A DNA stretch of 49,184 bases, from contig WELA01013855.1 in the NCBI GenBank assembly GCA_009602735.1, positions 6,698-55,881 of the forward strand, read 5' to 3'. Positions 10,082 to 20,815 of this stretch are shown here, in pieces; the first letter of the stretch is position 1, and every line of letters starts with the position of its first letter. The DNA comes from Mesotaenium endlicherianum (taxonomy: Eukaryota; Streptophyta; Zygnematophyceae; Zygnematales; Mesotaeniaceae). Both the position numbers and the translations under genes were made by a program. Below the pieces are notes generated by a model that saw nothing but the letters and a program-made list of their open reading frames with translations, had not been told where the DNA came from and searched no databases.

Positions 10082-10800
10082 TGAAATGAATCGACTTACC
10101 AGATAGGCGATTAACAATTAATAAAGATCTTTATATCAGCAAGTAATCTTTATGGCATTTCCGTTAACTCGTTAAACGGCACAGGACAATACACTAGCAG
10201 GGAATAATACTCGTAAGTCAAATGCGAGTAAACTAGCACCAGTAATGCAAATCAGTAAACTCATACATAAGCAAGGTTAGAAGACAGTGCGTATCAATGG
10301 CTTCCCGCCTTGTATTCAGATCTCTCTCAGTAAGCTGTACAAGAGAGTTGGCCTCGTTTCCGAATGCCGAACTCGAGAGCAATGCCTAGCATATGTACAT
10401 GGAATGAGTTTACTGTTCAACGGTCAGTGCGATGGCACCGCCTACCCGGGAGTTAACCACGTTGGTAGGACCTCGGTTAACCAAATCCACCGCCATCTCC
10501 CATCATCCCGAATAGCCATCCATCATAGGGATGTCATCTGGCTATTCATCTAGCATATCGCACTTAGATGCATATCAAGGCAGTTCGCTGCTACCGAGTA
10601 CGGAAGTCAGCTGGCTGTCAAAGAATGGGTCAGCAAGCTGACTTATATGGACTTCAGCCTGCTGCTTCCGGCTGAGTCATTAAACTGATAATTATGTAAA
10701 GTCCAGCAGACTGACTATTAACTAAAGTTCAGCAGGCTGAACTTAATTAACTATTATATTTAAATGAATATTATATCCACTAATATACTGATTCATTACA
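10082..10800 (-). repeat. 3' LTR of copy 2 (719 bp)
   Basis: TGAAATGAATC...GATTCATTACA, same length as the solo LTR. By eye it differs from the 5'LTR of the same element at roughly 30 or more positions. Confidence 0.94.
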
Positions 10801-10835
10801 ATCCCTCCAACTTAACTTGTTGTCGCCTCGACAAC
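10801..10835 (-). promoter_or_regulatory. Polypurine tract and hairpin of copy 2
   Basis: The complement of TCCCTCCAACTTA (10,802-10,814) abuts the 3'LTR. The GTTGTCG/CGACAAC hairpin (10,819-10,825 and 10,829-10,835) is conserved with copy 1 while the flanking bases differ. Confidence 0.8.
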
Positions 10836-10913
10836 ATTAAACTGCAGAAATTTTAAATAAGGGAACTGAACCTGACCAGCCTCCCTTACTGACTGCCTCT
10901 TCAGCGTGTCACC

Positions 10914-12590
10914 TTAAGGGGTTGTTCCTGGGGCTTCAGGATCAGGAGACGGAGATCTGGACCTAGATCTGGACAGCCCTCTAGGTCTGTCAGCTGGCCT
11001 TCTAAAGAACCCTGTTTGCTCTAAAGTTGGCCCTCGAGGAGAACGGAGGATGGTGGCCTGCTCTTCAACCACTTGGGTGTTGATTCCCACATAGACAGGC
11101 ATTCCAGTAGGATGCTGAAATACATTGGCTAGAGGTACATGCCCCTGAGCGGAGGGGGAGGCTGGCATACCTCTGGCCCACCCGCGTGTCCCTCTTCTGG
11201 CACCCCTGTCCTCTGGGGATTTCTGTCTGTGTCTGCTGCCCAGTACAGTCAGATCAGCTTCTTCCCCTGCTTGGGCAGGTGGGCTGGGGGAGCGAGCGCG
11301 GGGTCCAGTTGTCGCCATAACGGGGATCACATTCCACACACCTGATCGTGGTTCTTTAGGAAGTGCCACTGCCTGTCCCTGGGTATCCTGAGTACCTGCT
11401 GCTGATGCTTCTCCTCTGCCTTGTTCTTCTTCCTCATCCTCCTCATCCTCCTCCTCGGAGAGAGTAGGGGTCTCGTCCACTAAGTCGTCCTGCTCCCTAG
11501 TAGACATGGAGTAGTCTACCGACCTCCCTTTCTTAGGGCGCGCTGGAGGTTGCTTGGCCTTCAGCCTACTGATATCTATCCGGCCTGCATTCTTTGCCCA
11601 TTTGACAAAGGCATGCTTTCCCTTAGAGAAGTACTCTCTTCCCCTCCTCCTATGTTCCTTGGTCTCTGCATTCATATTGCTCAGGCATCCATTCAGCCTG
11701 GGGTCCCAAGGGGCAATGTGAGGTGGTAGGATGAGATAGCCGTCTAGGCCATAGTGGAAGTCATCCGGTTGGGCTCGGTCACACTCCTGCTTCTTATTTG
11801 TGACGGTCATCCACCTCCAGTCTGTTGGCTGCTGGTAGTACTGGGGTCCGTGCTCAGCCTTCCTCAGTTTACACGGGAACCAGTGGGGAGAGAACATCTG
11901 CTGTCCTGCTTCCCTGGCCAAGTACTCCCAGCTCCTTCTCTCAACTTCATTGTAAGCTGGCAGGAGTGTGAGGTAGAATACCGTATCCTTAAAGCTATCG
12001 GGCCGCATGCTCACCATCCGGATGAGTCTCTGATCTCCCACTATTCCCGGTATGGGGACCGGCTTGTCCTCTGAATCATCTGCGAGATACCGGGCCTGCT
12101 CTGCTGTATAGCCCACCATCTTAGCATAATCTTCGTAAAGGACCACGCCGGTGTGTGTCTCGATGTACCTGTCCAGTGCTGTAGCTCCTTCCTTCTGTAG
12201 CAGTGTTGTCTGTTCCAGCCTGTTGATCTCCTGGGCTGCCAGCAATGCTTCCTTCAGGTTATCGAAGTTTTGGCCACCCACCACAGTATACCTGTAAGTG
12301 GCCAAGCTCTTCTGTCTGTCCGCTTCAATCTTTTTTCTTTTCTCCTCTTCTGCCGCTGCCGCTTCTTCTTGCTGTTTCTTCTGTCTCTCCTCCTCAGCCT
12401 TCCTGAGGTTTTCCGCTTCCTGATCCTTCTTCCTCTGTGCCTCTTCTGCCGCCTCTTGTTGTTTGCGGACCCTTTCTTGTTCTCTCCTGGTGAGGGACGT
12501 CGCCGCCAGCTCCTTCTGGTATTGCTCCATTGTCCTCCTGGCTTCTTCTGCCTTGCGCTTTCTGTCCTCCTTTTGTGTGGTGGGCGCCAT
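10914..12590 (-). CDS. ORF3 of chromovirus copy 2, intact protein of unknown function (558 aa)
   Basis: An uninterrupted frame between the pol end and the 3'LTR. I start at the ATG at 12,590, which aligns with copy 1 and follows a TACTAAC...GCAG splice-acceptor-like signal by one base; an in-frame ATG at 12,614 lies upstream of that acceptor. N-terminal about 100 residues form a charged coiled coil (Lys/Arg/Glu/Gln). The core (about 100-370) shares YRYTV, LQKEG, DYA.MVGYT, PIPGI, DSFKD, YNEVERRSWE, PTDWRWMT, PPHIA.WDPRL and FSKGKHAF with copy 1. Next come an acidic run (SEEEDEEDEEEE), a Pro-rich stretch, GHVPLANVFQHPTGMPVYV, and an RS-like end (SRSRSRSPSP). There is no signal peptide or membrane helix, zinc knuckle or enzyme motif that I recognise. 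It could be an accessory particle or nuclear factor, a captured host gene, or a second gag-like protein. Confidence 0.8.
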   Translation of the reverse strand: MAPTTQKEDRKRKAEEARRTMEQYQKELAATSLTRREQERVRKQQEAAEEAQRKKDQEAENLRKAEEERQKKQQEEAAAAEEEKRKKIEADRQKSLATYRYTVVGGQNFDNLKEALLAAQEINRLEQTTLLQKEGATALDRYIETHTGVVLYEDYAKMVGYTAEQARYLADDSEDKPVPIPGIVGDQRLIRMVSMRPDSFKDTVFYLTLLPAYNEVERRSWEYLAREAGQQMFSPHWFPCKLRKAEHGPQYYQQPTDWRWMTVTNKKQECDRAQPDDFHYGLDGYLILPPHIAPWDPRLNGCLSNMNAETKEHRRRGREYFSKGKHAFVKWAKNAGRIDISRLKAKQPPARPKKGRSVDYSMSTREQDDLVDETPTLSEEEDEEDEEEEQGRGEASAAGTQDTQGQAVALPKEPRSGVWNVIPVMATTGPRARSPSPPAQAGEEADLTVLGSRHRQKSPEDRGARRGTRGWARGMPASPSAQGHVPLANVFQHPTGMPVYVGINTQVVEEQATILRSPRGPTLEQTGFFRRPADRPRGLSRSRSRSPSPDPEAPGTTP

Positions 12591-12621
12591 CCTGCACATG
12601 TAACCAGGGCACAAGTTAGTA
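12591..12621 (-). other. Putative branch point (TACTAAC) and splice acceptor before ORF3, copy 2
   Basis: The sense strand reads TACTAAC (12,621-12,615), then after about 24 bases GCAG (ending 12,592), G and the ORF3 ATG. TACTAAC is the strongest branch-site consensus known from fungi. Position and spacing match copy 1. Confidence 0.6.
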
Positions 12622-12794
12622 GGATATGGACCTTTGTCATAGGGATTGCAGGAAGTATGTTAGTATTTAGTATAGTGGCTTCGCTGCTGTTTACCTTACA
12701 GGATGATTGCTAAAAGTTGACGTAGTTGCGATGCGCTACACATAAACGTATGAGTGTGTTTTTATCGCTCTCGCTCACTAACTGTCATATATTT

Positions 12795-12808
12795 TCCCCT
12801 CCAACTTA
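12795..12808 (-). promoter_or_regulatory. Internal polypurine-tract-like copy between pol and ORF3, copy 2
   Basis: TCCCCTCCAACTTA differs by one inserted C from the LTR-adjacent tract complement and lies just past the pol stop. Similarity to copy 1 resumes from here into pol (TGGAGACAGGACC). Confidence 0.45.
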
Positions 12809-12857
12809 AATGGAGACAGGACCGCCTGTCACCTTCCCGTGTCAACTGAAATGACAG

Positions 12858-15800
12858 TTATGGAGGGACTCCAGCGGCCCGAAGGTGGAACCGTGTCAAC
12901 GCCCCTTTGGCATTGGTCAAGTGGTCCTTAAACTCCCAAGTGTCCCCAGAGGCATCGTAACCCTTCCATCGAATGAGGTATTTCATGACATATTTAGACG
13001 ATCGACGGACCGAGCGAGCGTCTAAAATCTCATCGACCTCATATTCCTCAGGGTCGCCGTCCCGGACAGCGGGGACCGGTCCCGGTTGGACAGGGAACCG
13101 ACCTGTGAACAGTGTATCACCTTTGATGTACGGTTCCAGGAAGGAGACATTAAAGACCGGGTGCCCCTTGTATTCAGCTGACATGTTCAGTTTGTAAGCA
13201 TTCTGACCGACACGACGGACCACCGAATATGGACCGACCCAGACAGGGCCAAGCTTTTTCTTGACCACACCAGGGAGGTACAGGTGCTGAGAATGCAGTT
13301 TGACTAAATCCCCCTTGGAAAATGTCAGTTCCCGACGGTGTTGATTAGCGTATTTTTGTTGGTTTTCTTGGGCCGTGTGCAAGTTTCGTTGGACTTCTGA
13401 CAGGGTGTCAGCAAACTCCTGAGTTAACTGGAGGGAGACCGGGTTGTCAATCCCTTCAGGGTGAGTTAAAGATTCCCCTAGCACATCTAGAGGAGACTTA
13501 GGGACTCTACCCAGGCTGAGTTCAAAAGGAGTTTTGCCCGTTGACGCGTGCACCGCACTGTTGACCGCAAACTGAATTTGAGGCAACAGGTCATCCCAAT
13601 TATCTTGTTTTTGGTTAATATATGCTCTCAGCACCTCCTGCAGAACTCGGTTAGTTCTTTCAGTCTGCCCATCAGTCTGAGGGTGGTTTGCTGTGCTGAG
13701 CAGCTGTTTGACTCCCATTAACCCCATTAAAGCTCTCCAGAACTTAGAGGTGAATTTTGAGTCTCTGTCTGAGATGATATTAGAAGGGAGCCCATGTTGG
13801 CATACTACATGGTTGTAAAACTGTCTCGCTGTTTCGAGTGCAGTCACTTTGACAGTTGTGGGGATAAAAATGACCATTTTTGTCAGTTTATCCACGACTA
13901 CCAGTATTGAATCATGCCCGTTGGCAGTTCTTGGTAGTGAGACCACCCAGTCCATGGATATAGTTTCCCAGCGTCCCGCTGGGATGGGTAGCGGTTGCAA
14001 GAGACCTCCGGGTGGTGTGTGCCGAGACTTATTTCTCTGACACTGGTCACAGGACTTGACATATTTCAAGACCTCCCGGGGTAACCCCTCCCAATGATAA
14101 TGTTTTGCCAGTTTGCCAACAGTTTTGGCCTGCCCCAAATGTCCACCCAGGAGACTGTCATGAGCTTGACTCAGTAAGAGAGACCTTATTTCCAAATTAT
14201 TAGGAATGACCAGCTTCAGCCTGCCTGAAGTGGTTTCAGTCACCCAGACCCCTCCCTTGAGCTTATACCCGAGTGCAGTAGCACGACACACACCAGTAGT
14301 GGGGCTGGGCTCAAATGTTGGGTCAGAAAGGTAGGCTTTCCTAAGTTGTTCAAGGAAGGACTTTTTCACCTTTAGTGAAGTGAGTGCACACAGGACTTTA
14401 TCTACAGCATGCTGACTAAAGTTCCTTTCTTGCAAGTCAGGTCTTCTAGAGAGTGCATCAGCAGGATTCAACTTCCCTGGTTTGTAGTCGATCTGGACTT
14501 GGAACTGCTCCAGCATCTGGCTCCAGCGGTTCTCCCTCCTCGACAGCTTGGACTTCTTCTGAAAGTGGGTCAGAGCTAGATGATCTGTAATCACCTTAAA
14601 AGCTTTACCATGTAAGTATGCTCTCCACTGTTTGAGTACATGAATGATAGCTAGCAGCTCTTTATCATGCACTGAGTAATTAATCTCCGCTGGATTAAAT
14701 TTCATAGACTCATACAACACAGGATGCCACTCCTGCCGTACCTTACCATCCTTTGTGGTTTTGTCAGCAGGCTGCAACAAAATAGCACCCATGGCAAAAT
14801 CAGAGGCATCAGTAACCACCTGCACCGGTTTGCTGGGGTCATACACGGCTAGCACTGGGGCAGAACAAAGGGCATCTTTAAGGGTCTGGAAGGCAGCCTG
14901 CTGCTCTTCCCCCCACACATACCCGATGTCTTTCTTAGTAAGGTCAGTCAGTTTACTGGCCTTTGTGGAATAATTCTCAATAAATCTCCTATAGTAGTTA
15001 GCCAACCCGAGGAAGGATCTAACTTCAGAGACAGACTGTGGTACTGGCCAGTCCCTTATGGTCTGGACTTTCTTAGGATCCACACTGATGCCCTCTTTAC
15101 TGACAACGTGGCCTAAGAATTCAATACTTTCCTTAAAGAAATCACACTTGCTCATTTTAGCATACAAGTGATTTTTCCGCAGAGTGTCCAGCACTTTCTT
15201 TAAGTGTTCAGTGTGCTGAGCTTCATCTTTAGAGAAAATTAAAATATCATCCAGGAAAACTTGCACAAACTTATCCAAATAAGGTCTGAAAATGTCATTC
15301 ATAGCACCCATAAAGGTAGCAGGAGCATTAGTCAGTCCAAATGGCATCACGTTGAACTCATAGTGTCCATAACGTGTGCGGAAAGCAGTCTTGTGTTCAT
15401 CCCCCTCAGCAATTCTGATTTGATGATAACCACTCTTGAGATCTATCTTACTGAACACCTTAGCGCCAGACAGGGTATCAAGCAAGTCCTCGATTCTGGG
15501 TAAAGCATACTTGTTCTTTACTGTAATTCTGTTCAGGGCTCTGTAATCCACACACATCCGCATACTGCCATCCTTTTTCTTAACAAATAGGATAGGTGCG
15601 CCGTACGGTGATTTACTGGGAGAAATGTAACCATTTTCCTCCAGCTCTGCAATCTGTGTTTTCAACTCCTCGCTCTCCAAATAAGACAAGCCATAAGTGC
15701 GTTGCCAGGGTGGCTGGCTACCAGGTAATAGATCAATCCTATGATCTACTTCCCTTTTAGGGGGTAGTCCTGGAGGCATGTTAAACACATCAGTGTACTG

Positions 15801-16661
15801 AGCAACAATTTTTGCAGCAGTAGGGTGCTCCGGAGGGCTTACCTTTTTCTCAACCACTTCTTCAGGTTGAGGAGGTACCTCTCTTAGCAGCAGACAGAAC
15901 ATTCTGTCTTCCTTCTGGTTCCAGCTTTTGACGAACTCCATTGCATTCAGCAACTTGCATCCTTCTGGAAGCCTCTTCTTTTCCTTCATTTGCCATCCAC
16001 ACAGGACAAGAGGAAGAGCACTGGTGGGTGCCAAGTCAGTCTGCCCATCACTGGCTCCTCTCACTTTAACTGTACCTCTGCTCCAACACACTTCAGCTTG
16101 ATGTCTATTAAGCCAGGACCTGCCTAGCACGAGATCATAAAAGCCAGTGTTGAGTACCTCAAATGTAAGCGTTTCAGTTAGAACTGCAATGCCAGAACCT
16201 AACTGGACCTCAATAGGCTTGGTTATAACTCCTCCCGGGATACTTGAGGCATCTCCAAGGAATATTTTTCTATTCCCTTGGGTGACAGTAGGCAGCCTTA
16301 GCCGCTTAACTAAGTCCTTGTGAATAAAAGTATGTGACGCCCCTCCGTCAACAAATGCCCTCACCTTCCTACCTGCAATCATGCAATGCAGTAGGATAGG
16401 GGGGACTGTCTTTTCCTGACTTTCGCATTGTTCTCCTGACGTAGCAAAGAAATGTTGGACATCAGGTGGAACAAGAGCATCCAGAGTGTGCACTCTCTGG
16501 ACGTCTATATTACTGATGGTCTCCTTTATCTGTTTGTCAGGCATGCATAGTGAATCCAGTTCAGCAGGACCCATAATACCTGCTACGAGGGCAGCTAGTG
16601 ACGACTCACTATCTCTAGCATCCTCACAGTCAGTAGACTGGATTACTGACTGTTGCTGTCT
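12858..16661 (-). CDS. pol: Pol polyprotein, copy 2 (protease-RT-RNase H-integrase-chromodomain)
   Basis: Same domain order and catalytic residues as copy 1's pol; 1238 aa counted from the Met at 16,574, or 1267 from the slip site. Visible protein differences from copy 1 are few: Val299 to Leu, Glu1092 to Lys, Ser1160 to Phe, Ala-Lys to Glu-Glu at 1176-1177, and a C-terminus ending at GVPP rather than five residues later. Most other nucleotide differences are concentrated in 15,594-15,786 and are largely silent. The frame is fully open and enters by the same -1 frameshift. The chromodomain (about 1178-1222: YEVDEIL...YLIRWKGY...TWE) is complete. Confidence 0.95.
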   Translation of the reverse strand, partial: RQQQSVIQSTDCEDARDSESSLAALVAGIMGPAELDSLCMPDKQIKETISNIDVQRVHTLDALVPPDVQHFFATSGEQCESQEKTVPPILLHCMIAGRKVRAFVDGGASHTFIHKDLVKRLRLPTVTQGNRKIFLGDASSIPGGVITKPIEVQLGSGIAVLTETLTFEVLNTGFYDLVLGRSWLNRHQAEVCWSRGTVKVRGASDGQTDLAPTSALPLVLCGWQMKEKKRLPEGCKLLNAMEFVKSWNQKEDRMFCLLLREVPPQPEEVVEKKVSPPEHPTAAKIVAQYTDVFNMPPGLPPKREVDHRIDLLPGSQPPWQRTYGLSYLESEELKTQIAELEENGYISPSKSPYGAPILFVKKKDGSMRMCVDYRALNRITVKNKYALPRIEDLLDTLSGAKVFSKIDLKSGYHQIRIAEGDEHKTAFRTRYGHYEFNVMPFGLTNAPATFMGAMNDIFRPYLDKFVQVFLDDILIFSKDEAQHTEHLKKVLDTLRKNHLYAKMSKCDFFKESIEFLGHVVSKEGISVDPKKVQTIRDWPVPQSVSEVRSFLGLANYYRRFIENYSTKASKLTDLTKKDIGYVWGEEQQAAFQTLKDALCSAPVLAVYDPSKPVQVVTDASDFAMGAILLQPADKTTKDGKVRQEWHPVLYESMKFNPAEINYSVHDKELLAIIHVLKQWRAYLHGKAFKVITDHLALTHFQKKSKLSRRENRWSQMLEQFQVQIDYKPGKLNPADALSRRPDLQERNFSQHAVDKVLCALTSLKVKKSFLEQLRKAYLSDPTFEPSPTTGVCRATALGYKLKGGVWVTETTSGRLKLVIPNNLEIRSLLLSQAHDSLLGGHLGQAKTVGKLAKHYHWEGLPREVLKYVKSCDQCQRNKSRHTPPGGLLQPLPIPAGRWETISMDWVVSLPRTANGHDSILVVVDKLTKMVIFIPTTVKVTALETARQFYNHVVCQHGLPSNIISDRDSKFTSKFWRALMGLMGVKQLLSTANHPQTDGQTERTNRVLQEVLRAYINQKQDNWDDLLPQIQFAVNSAVHASTGKTPFELSLGRVPKSPLDVLGESLTHPEGIDNPVSLQLTQEFADTLSEVQRNLHTAQENQQKYANQHRRELTFSKGDLVKLHSQHLYLPGVVKKKLGPVWVGPYSVVRRVGQNAYKLNMSAEYKGHPVFNVSFLEPYIKGDTLFTGRFPVQPGPVPAVRDGDPEEYEVDEILDARSVRRSSKYVMKYLIRWKGYDASGDTWEFKDHLTNAKGALTRFHLRAAGVPP

Positions 16662-16667
16662 TTTAAA
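16626..16667 (-). promoter_or_regulatory. -1 ribosomal frameshift signal at the gag/pol junction, copy 2
   Basis: Identical to copy 1: heptamer UUUAAAA at 16,667-16,661, 7-base spacer, and a 10-bp stem (16,653-16,644 with 16,635-16,626) closing an 8-base loop. Confidence 0.85.
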
Positions 16668-18121
16668 GGCTGGTCTTTTCTCTCGACCTTAGGCAGGTGC
16701 TTGACCGGACACTGTTCTCTGTAGTGGCCTTTCTGCTGACAATGGTAGCAAGTAGATTTTGCTGAGGCTGGTCTCGGCTTAGTCCTACCACCACCCCTTC
16801 CATAGCCACCTCGAGAGGGACCACCTCTACCTCTAGACTGAATAGCATTGTACTCATACTCATATTCATCACCCTGATTATCCTCAGCCTGGTCTCCTTC
16901 AACTGCATTGTAGGAACCGTGGGGCTTTTTGACAATCTTAGACACCAAAGCGTTACTCTGGCGCTTGTGATTGAACTGCTGCTGATCCCAGGCGTCAGCA
17001 TCCTGGATCAAGTCAGCCAGTTTCTCATACTTTTTCTCAGCAAAATGACCAGAGACCTCGGATTTCAAGCCATACCTGAAGTATGCTATCCTATACCGTT
17101 CTGGCAAATCAGGCTGCTTCATCATGTTCTCTTGGAACTTTTGAGCAAACTCAGCAACTGAAGTGGTCTGCTTCAGTGTCAGGGAGATCATCGCATAGAT
17201 AGCTTTCTCCTGCTGGTTGATGACATCAAACTTCTCATGCAACTTCTCGACAAACTCTACCCACGTAGGGTCACCGAGTTGCCGAGCCTTACGCTCTTCC
17301 TTCCAGTAAAGCCACCAGTCTGCGGCACTGCCTTTCAGTAGCGCACCGGTGTGCCTGACCTTCTCGTAATCTTGCAGTTCTGGGTAGTTCTCCAGCCACT
17401 GCTCAACATCCGCGAGAAACTTGATCAGGTAATATTTTCTGTTTCCCTCAGGATCATAGTCCTGGGGAGGTTTCGGCTTGGGCTTACTAGGCCCTCGGCC
17501 ACCACCACTAGTGGTGTGAGACCCCAGTTGGTCTCTGTCCCGGAGTAGGGACATTATGATTCTTTTGTCCTCCTGCTGGGACTGATACATGGTCGCCATT
17601 TGCGACTGCATCTGAACGAACAATGCTCCCAAGTCTACATTTTGGGGTGGTAGATTAGCAAATGCAGCAGCAGCATTGGCATCTACTCGCTGAGTAGTGT
17701 CCTCAACAATCCCTCTTGCTCCTGCAGCAGCAATTCCTGCCGCATTCAGCCGGTCACGTATTTGACCTAGGGGTACATTGAGTTGTACGGCAGGAGGTGG
17801 GTTCAGAACATTGGCCCTTGATGCCATAAGTTCTTCAACAGTGCGCTCGTCAGCTGGCTGTCCTTCCCTCCTTTGTATATCTTCAGCGGCCTTTGCTACT
17901 TGTTCAGCTTCTAGTCTGGCTATCTCCTCCTCAGCTTGCTGAGCTGCGACTGAGGCAATAGCAGCTGCCTCATCTGCAGCCTCCCTAGCTGCAGTATCCG
18001 CTACTGCTTCCGAATAGGTACGGTTTCCCGCTACATGGCTTTCCGCCTGGTTTTCGACATTCTCGTTATCCTGGTTCTCCATGTCTCGGGAGTTGCTAGT
18101 TTGAGACCTTGTCCTTACCAT
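16643..18121 (-). CDS. gag: Gag structural protein, copy 2
   Basis: 492 aa, identical in sequence to the copy 1 Gag, with the same Ala-rich N-terminus, gag core, RGG stretch and single CCHC knuckle (C458, C461, H466, C471). It terminates at a TAA inside the frameshift stem-loop. Complete identity of gag contrasts with the divergence of the LTRs around it and suggests recent homogenisation or a shared recent source. Confidence 0.95.
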   Translation of the reverse strand: MVRTRSQTSNSRDMENQDNENVENQAESHVAGNRTYSEAVADTAAREAADEAAAIASVAAQQAEEEIARLEAEQVAKAAEDIQRREGQPADERTVEELMASRANVLNPPPAVQLNVPLGQIRDRLNAAGIAAAGARGIVEDTTQRVDANAAAAFANLPPQNVDLGALFVQMQSQMATMYQSQQEDKRIIMSLLRDRDQLGSHTTSGGGRGPSKPKPKPPQDYDPEGNRKYYLIKFLADVEQWLENYPELQDYEKVRHTGALLKGSAADWWLYWKEERKARQLGDPTWVEFVEKLHEKFDVINQQEKAIYAMISLTLKQTTSVAEFAQKFQENMMKQPDLPERYRIAYFRYGLKSEVSGHFAEKKYEKLADLIQDADAWDQQQFNHKRQSNALVSKIVKKPHGSYNAVEGDQAEDNQGDEYEYEYNAIQSRGRGGPSRGGYGRGGGRTKPRPASAKSTCYHCQQKGHYREQCPVKHLPKVERKDQPLKDSNSQ

Positions 18122-18155
18122 ACAAAGAAGACTGTGATAACTGCTCCGATACCAC
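18114..18155 (-). promoter_or_regulatory. Primer-binding site, leader and candidate splice donor, copy 2
   Basis: Same as copy 1: TGGTATCGGAGC (18,154-18,143), about 21 bases of leader, and GTATGG and GTAAGG donor-like sites flanking the gag ATG. Confidence 0.75.
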
Positions 18156-18898
18156 TGAAATGAATCGACTTACCAAATAGGCGATTAACAATTAATAAAG
18201 ATCTTTATATCAGCAAGTAATCTTCATGGTATTTTTCGTTAACTGGTTAAACGGCAAAGGACAACACACTAGTAGTGAATAATACTCGTAAGTCAAATGT
18301 GAGTAAACTAGCATCATAATGCAAATCAGTAAACTCATACATAAGCAAGGTTAGAAGACAGTGCGTATCAATGGCTTCCCGCCTTGGATTCAGAGTTCTC
18401 TCAGTAAGCTATACAAGAGATTTGGCCTCGTTCCGAATGCCGAACTCGAGAGCAATGCCTAGCATATGTACATGGAATGAGTTTACTGTTCAACGGTCAG
18501 TGCGATGGCACCGCCTACCCGGGAGTTAACCACGTTGGTAGGACCTCGGTTAACCAAATCCACCGCCATCTCCCATCATCTCGAATAGCCATCCATCATG
18601 GGGATGTCATCTGGCCATTCATCTAGCATATCGCACTTAGATGCATATCAAGGCAGTTCGCTGCTACCGAGCACGGAAGTCAGCTGGCTGTCAAAGAATG
18701 TGTCAGCAAGCTGACTTTAGTTGACTTCAGCCTGCTACTTTTGGCCGAGTCATTAAACTGATAATTATGTAAGTCCAGCAGACTGATTATTAACTAAAGT
18801 TCAACAGACTGACTACTAACTAAAGTTGAGCAGGCTGAACTAAATTAATTATTACATTTAAATGAATATTATATCTACTAATATACTGATTCATTACA
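18156..18898 (-). repeat. 5' LTR of copy 2 (743 bp, with an internal 26-bp duplication)
   Basis: TGAAATGAATC...GATTCATTACA. It is longer than the 719-bp LTRs because a 26-base unit (18,779-18,804) is repeated at 18,805-18,830 with a few changes. The unit includes one CAGC..ACTG motif of U3. Confidence 0.93.
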
Positions 18899-19145
18899 CT
18901 TACCGTAGTGTGCCATAGTTGCACACATACACAAGGCACAAGAAAGAGGCGAGCTTGAGGACTAGAGCTTCTCCATTAGAAACTCATGGCCTCTTGCCTA
19001 CCAAGCATGCAAGCATGTATAGCACATGCACAACATCAGGGGACTATATAGCAAAGGCGCTCTCATTCAGATGACCATAAAGTAGCTAAAACACATCCCA
19101 CTGACTTAGGTGCAAAACCATGGAATCTGTCCGCTACGTGACCCC
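18899..19145 (-). repeat. Long inverted repeat arm A, inner part
   Basis: The reverse complement aligns with 20,465-20,700 at roughly 80 percent by eye. It shares an exact 18-mer, ATGCTTGGTAGGCAAGAG (18,991-19,008 on the minus strand; 20,600-20,617 on the plus). Together with 9965-10,081 it forms one arm of about 360 bp, split by copy 2. Confidence 0.75.
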
Positions 19146-20464
19146 GGAATGTCAGAGGGCATAACTTTGTCAATACTACTTTAATTTGAGCAAACTCAAC
19201 GGCAACGAACGCATCTTGACGAGACCTTTTCAAAACGTTCTATTTTGCTCCATTTGGAGCACAGACGAAGACGCCATGTCAATTTCCGTGAAAGCTAGTC
19301 ATAGTAACGAACCTAAAAATGCACACTTGACTTGCAAGTAGAAATCCGACTCTAAAGCCTACTGTCCAGAATGAGGAACCACAAGATCCCAGCCTGCTAT
19401 GTGCCTAGTGACCACCTGGTTGACCACGGCGCAAGGTGCGCCATTTCATGGGAAACCCGTTAAGTTGGGACCCACGTGAAAGGGGCAAAGTGCCCTAGTA
19501 GAAGCGTAGTGACTCACGAGGAAAGGAACTAGTTGCAATCATACTAAAGAGTGCAGCGGCATATTGCTAAGAAAGCTTAGGAAAATTACTTGACATTTTG
19601 AGTGGCAAGAAACTGCTCACAAATGATGTAGGATGAAAGGCCTTGTCATTACAAACCCGTAGGAATTTACAGAAGTGAAAACTGATAAGAAACAAAGAAG
19701 TTATGCCTATTTATAATTTTCTGCCTAAGTGCTCCCCTCTAGGAGGAAGTTACGGATTTTCCTAAGTGTTTGTCAAATCGTCCCTTCCAGAATATTCGTG
19801 AGTAAGCCAGATCAGTCTAATCTGACGTGTCGGGCCGATTTGACGTCCACATACATGCATCGACATTACTAGAATATTCTATCTTAGACGTGTTAGGCTA
19901 AAAAGAAACTTCAAAGTAAATCGACCTAGTCGGCACTCCGCGTCAGCCGAACTTACGTGAAGGTTCGAGTTCATTCTAACGGGCCAGATCGCTCGACGTT
20001 GTCGGTCAATCCGACGGTCTCGCTCACCGCGAATTAAGGACAGTCGTCAACCGACCTCAAAACTAATTAATCTTCGGAAATCCATAACTCTCTCAATACT
20101 TGACCAAATTCGATGAACTTTATATCAAAATGAGTTTATTGATGTGAGGTAGGTTGGTATGTAGATACTTAGGGTTGATCAAATATATGGACGCAAGGTT
20201 CAATTCTCTATATTACTACTAACCTACCAAAAGTCAAATATAAACCAATAGAAGTTATTGTCAACATAGTCTTGTGATGCGTAAAACATGTATTGTTTGC
20301 ATAAATTGCAGAACAAACCAATGTTTTATGAATCAGTTTCTTATCTCATTAGAACAAATGTGTAACAAATTAGTTCCACAACTTATTTAATTAATTGCAT
20401 ATATCACTAAATAAATAATATGTCAATATACCCACGTGTGCGAGTTCATCTATGATGTCTTCGT
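19146..20464. other. Spacer between inverted repeat arms; no gene recognised
   Basis: About 1.3 kb without a convincing ORF. Two loosely similar stretches, near 19,159 (CATAACTTTGTCAATACT) and 20,090 (CATAACTCTCTCAATACT), lie in the same orientation and may be remnants of a non-coding repeat. It could be the interior of a non-autonomous inverted-repeat transposon. Confidence 0.4.
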
Positions 20465-20815
20465 GTCACATAGTGGACAACTTCCATGGATTTGTACCTT
20501 AGTCAGTGGGATGTATTTGAGCTATATCATGATCATCTGAATGAGGACGCCTTTGCTATTCAATCCTGTGATATTGTGTGTGCCCTTATACATGCTTGTA
20601 TGCTTGGTAGGCAAGAGTCCATGAGTATCGAAAGTAGAAACCATAGTCCTCAAGTTTGTCTTCTTCTTGTGCCTTGAGTTAGTGTGCAAGTATGGCACAA
20701 TATGATATATGAGTTTAGCGGTATGGATGAGTTAATTGACTTCCTTGTAAGGGCGAAGATCGCTCCTTGACTTATACACTTCCAACTAAATTTGATCTTA
20801 TATATTCAAATGAAA
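20465..20815 (+). repeat. Long inverted repeat arm B
   Basis: Partner of arm A (9965-10,081 plus 18,899-19,145 on the minus strand). It shows no clean terminal motif or target duplication, so element class is unclear. A 63-codon ORF inside is a by-product of the repeat. Confidence 0.7.

Larger units (their letters stand above)
10082..18898 (-). mobile_element. Ty3/Gypsy chromovirus LTR retrotransposon, copy 2 (complete, 8817 bp)
   Basis: A complete minus-strand element bounded by CTTAC target duplications (10,077-10,081 and 18,899-18,903). 5'LTR 18,156-18,898 (743 bp), 3'LTR 10,082-10,800 (719 bp). gag, pol and ORF3 are all open, so it is potentially autonomous. gag protein is identical to copy 1. 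pol differs mainly in a 193-bp patch and near the 3' end, while the ORF3 region is diverged throughout. It inserted into one arm of an older inverted repeat. Confidence 0.96.

Noticed and set aside
20445..20690. YDVFVSHS reading near 20,452 and downstream ORF, at first suggesting a TIR domain
   Set aside because: The frame breaks at once, and the region is arm B of an inverted repeat matching 18,899-19,145, so the resemblance is chance.
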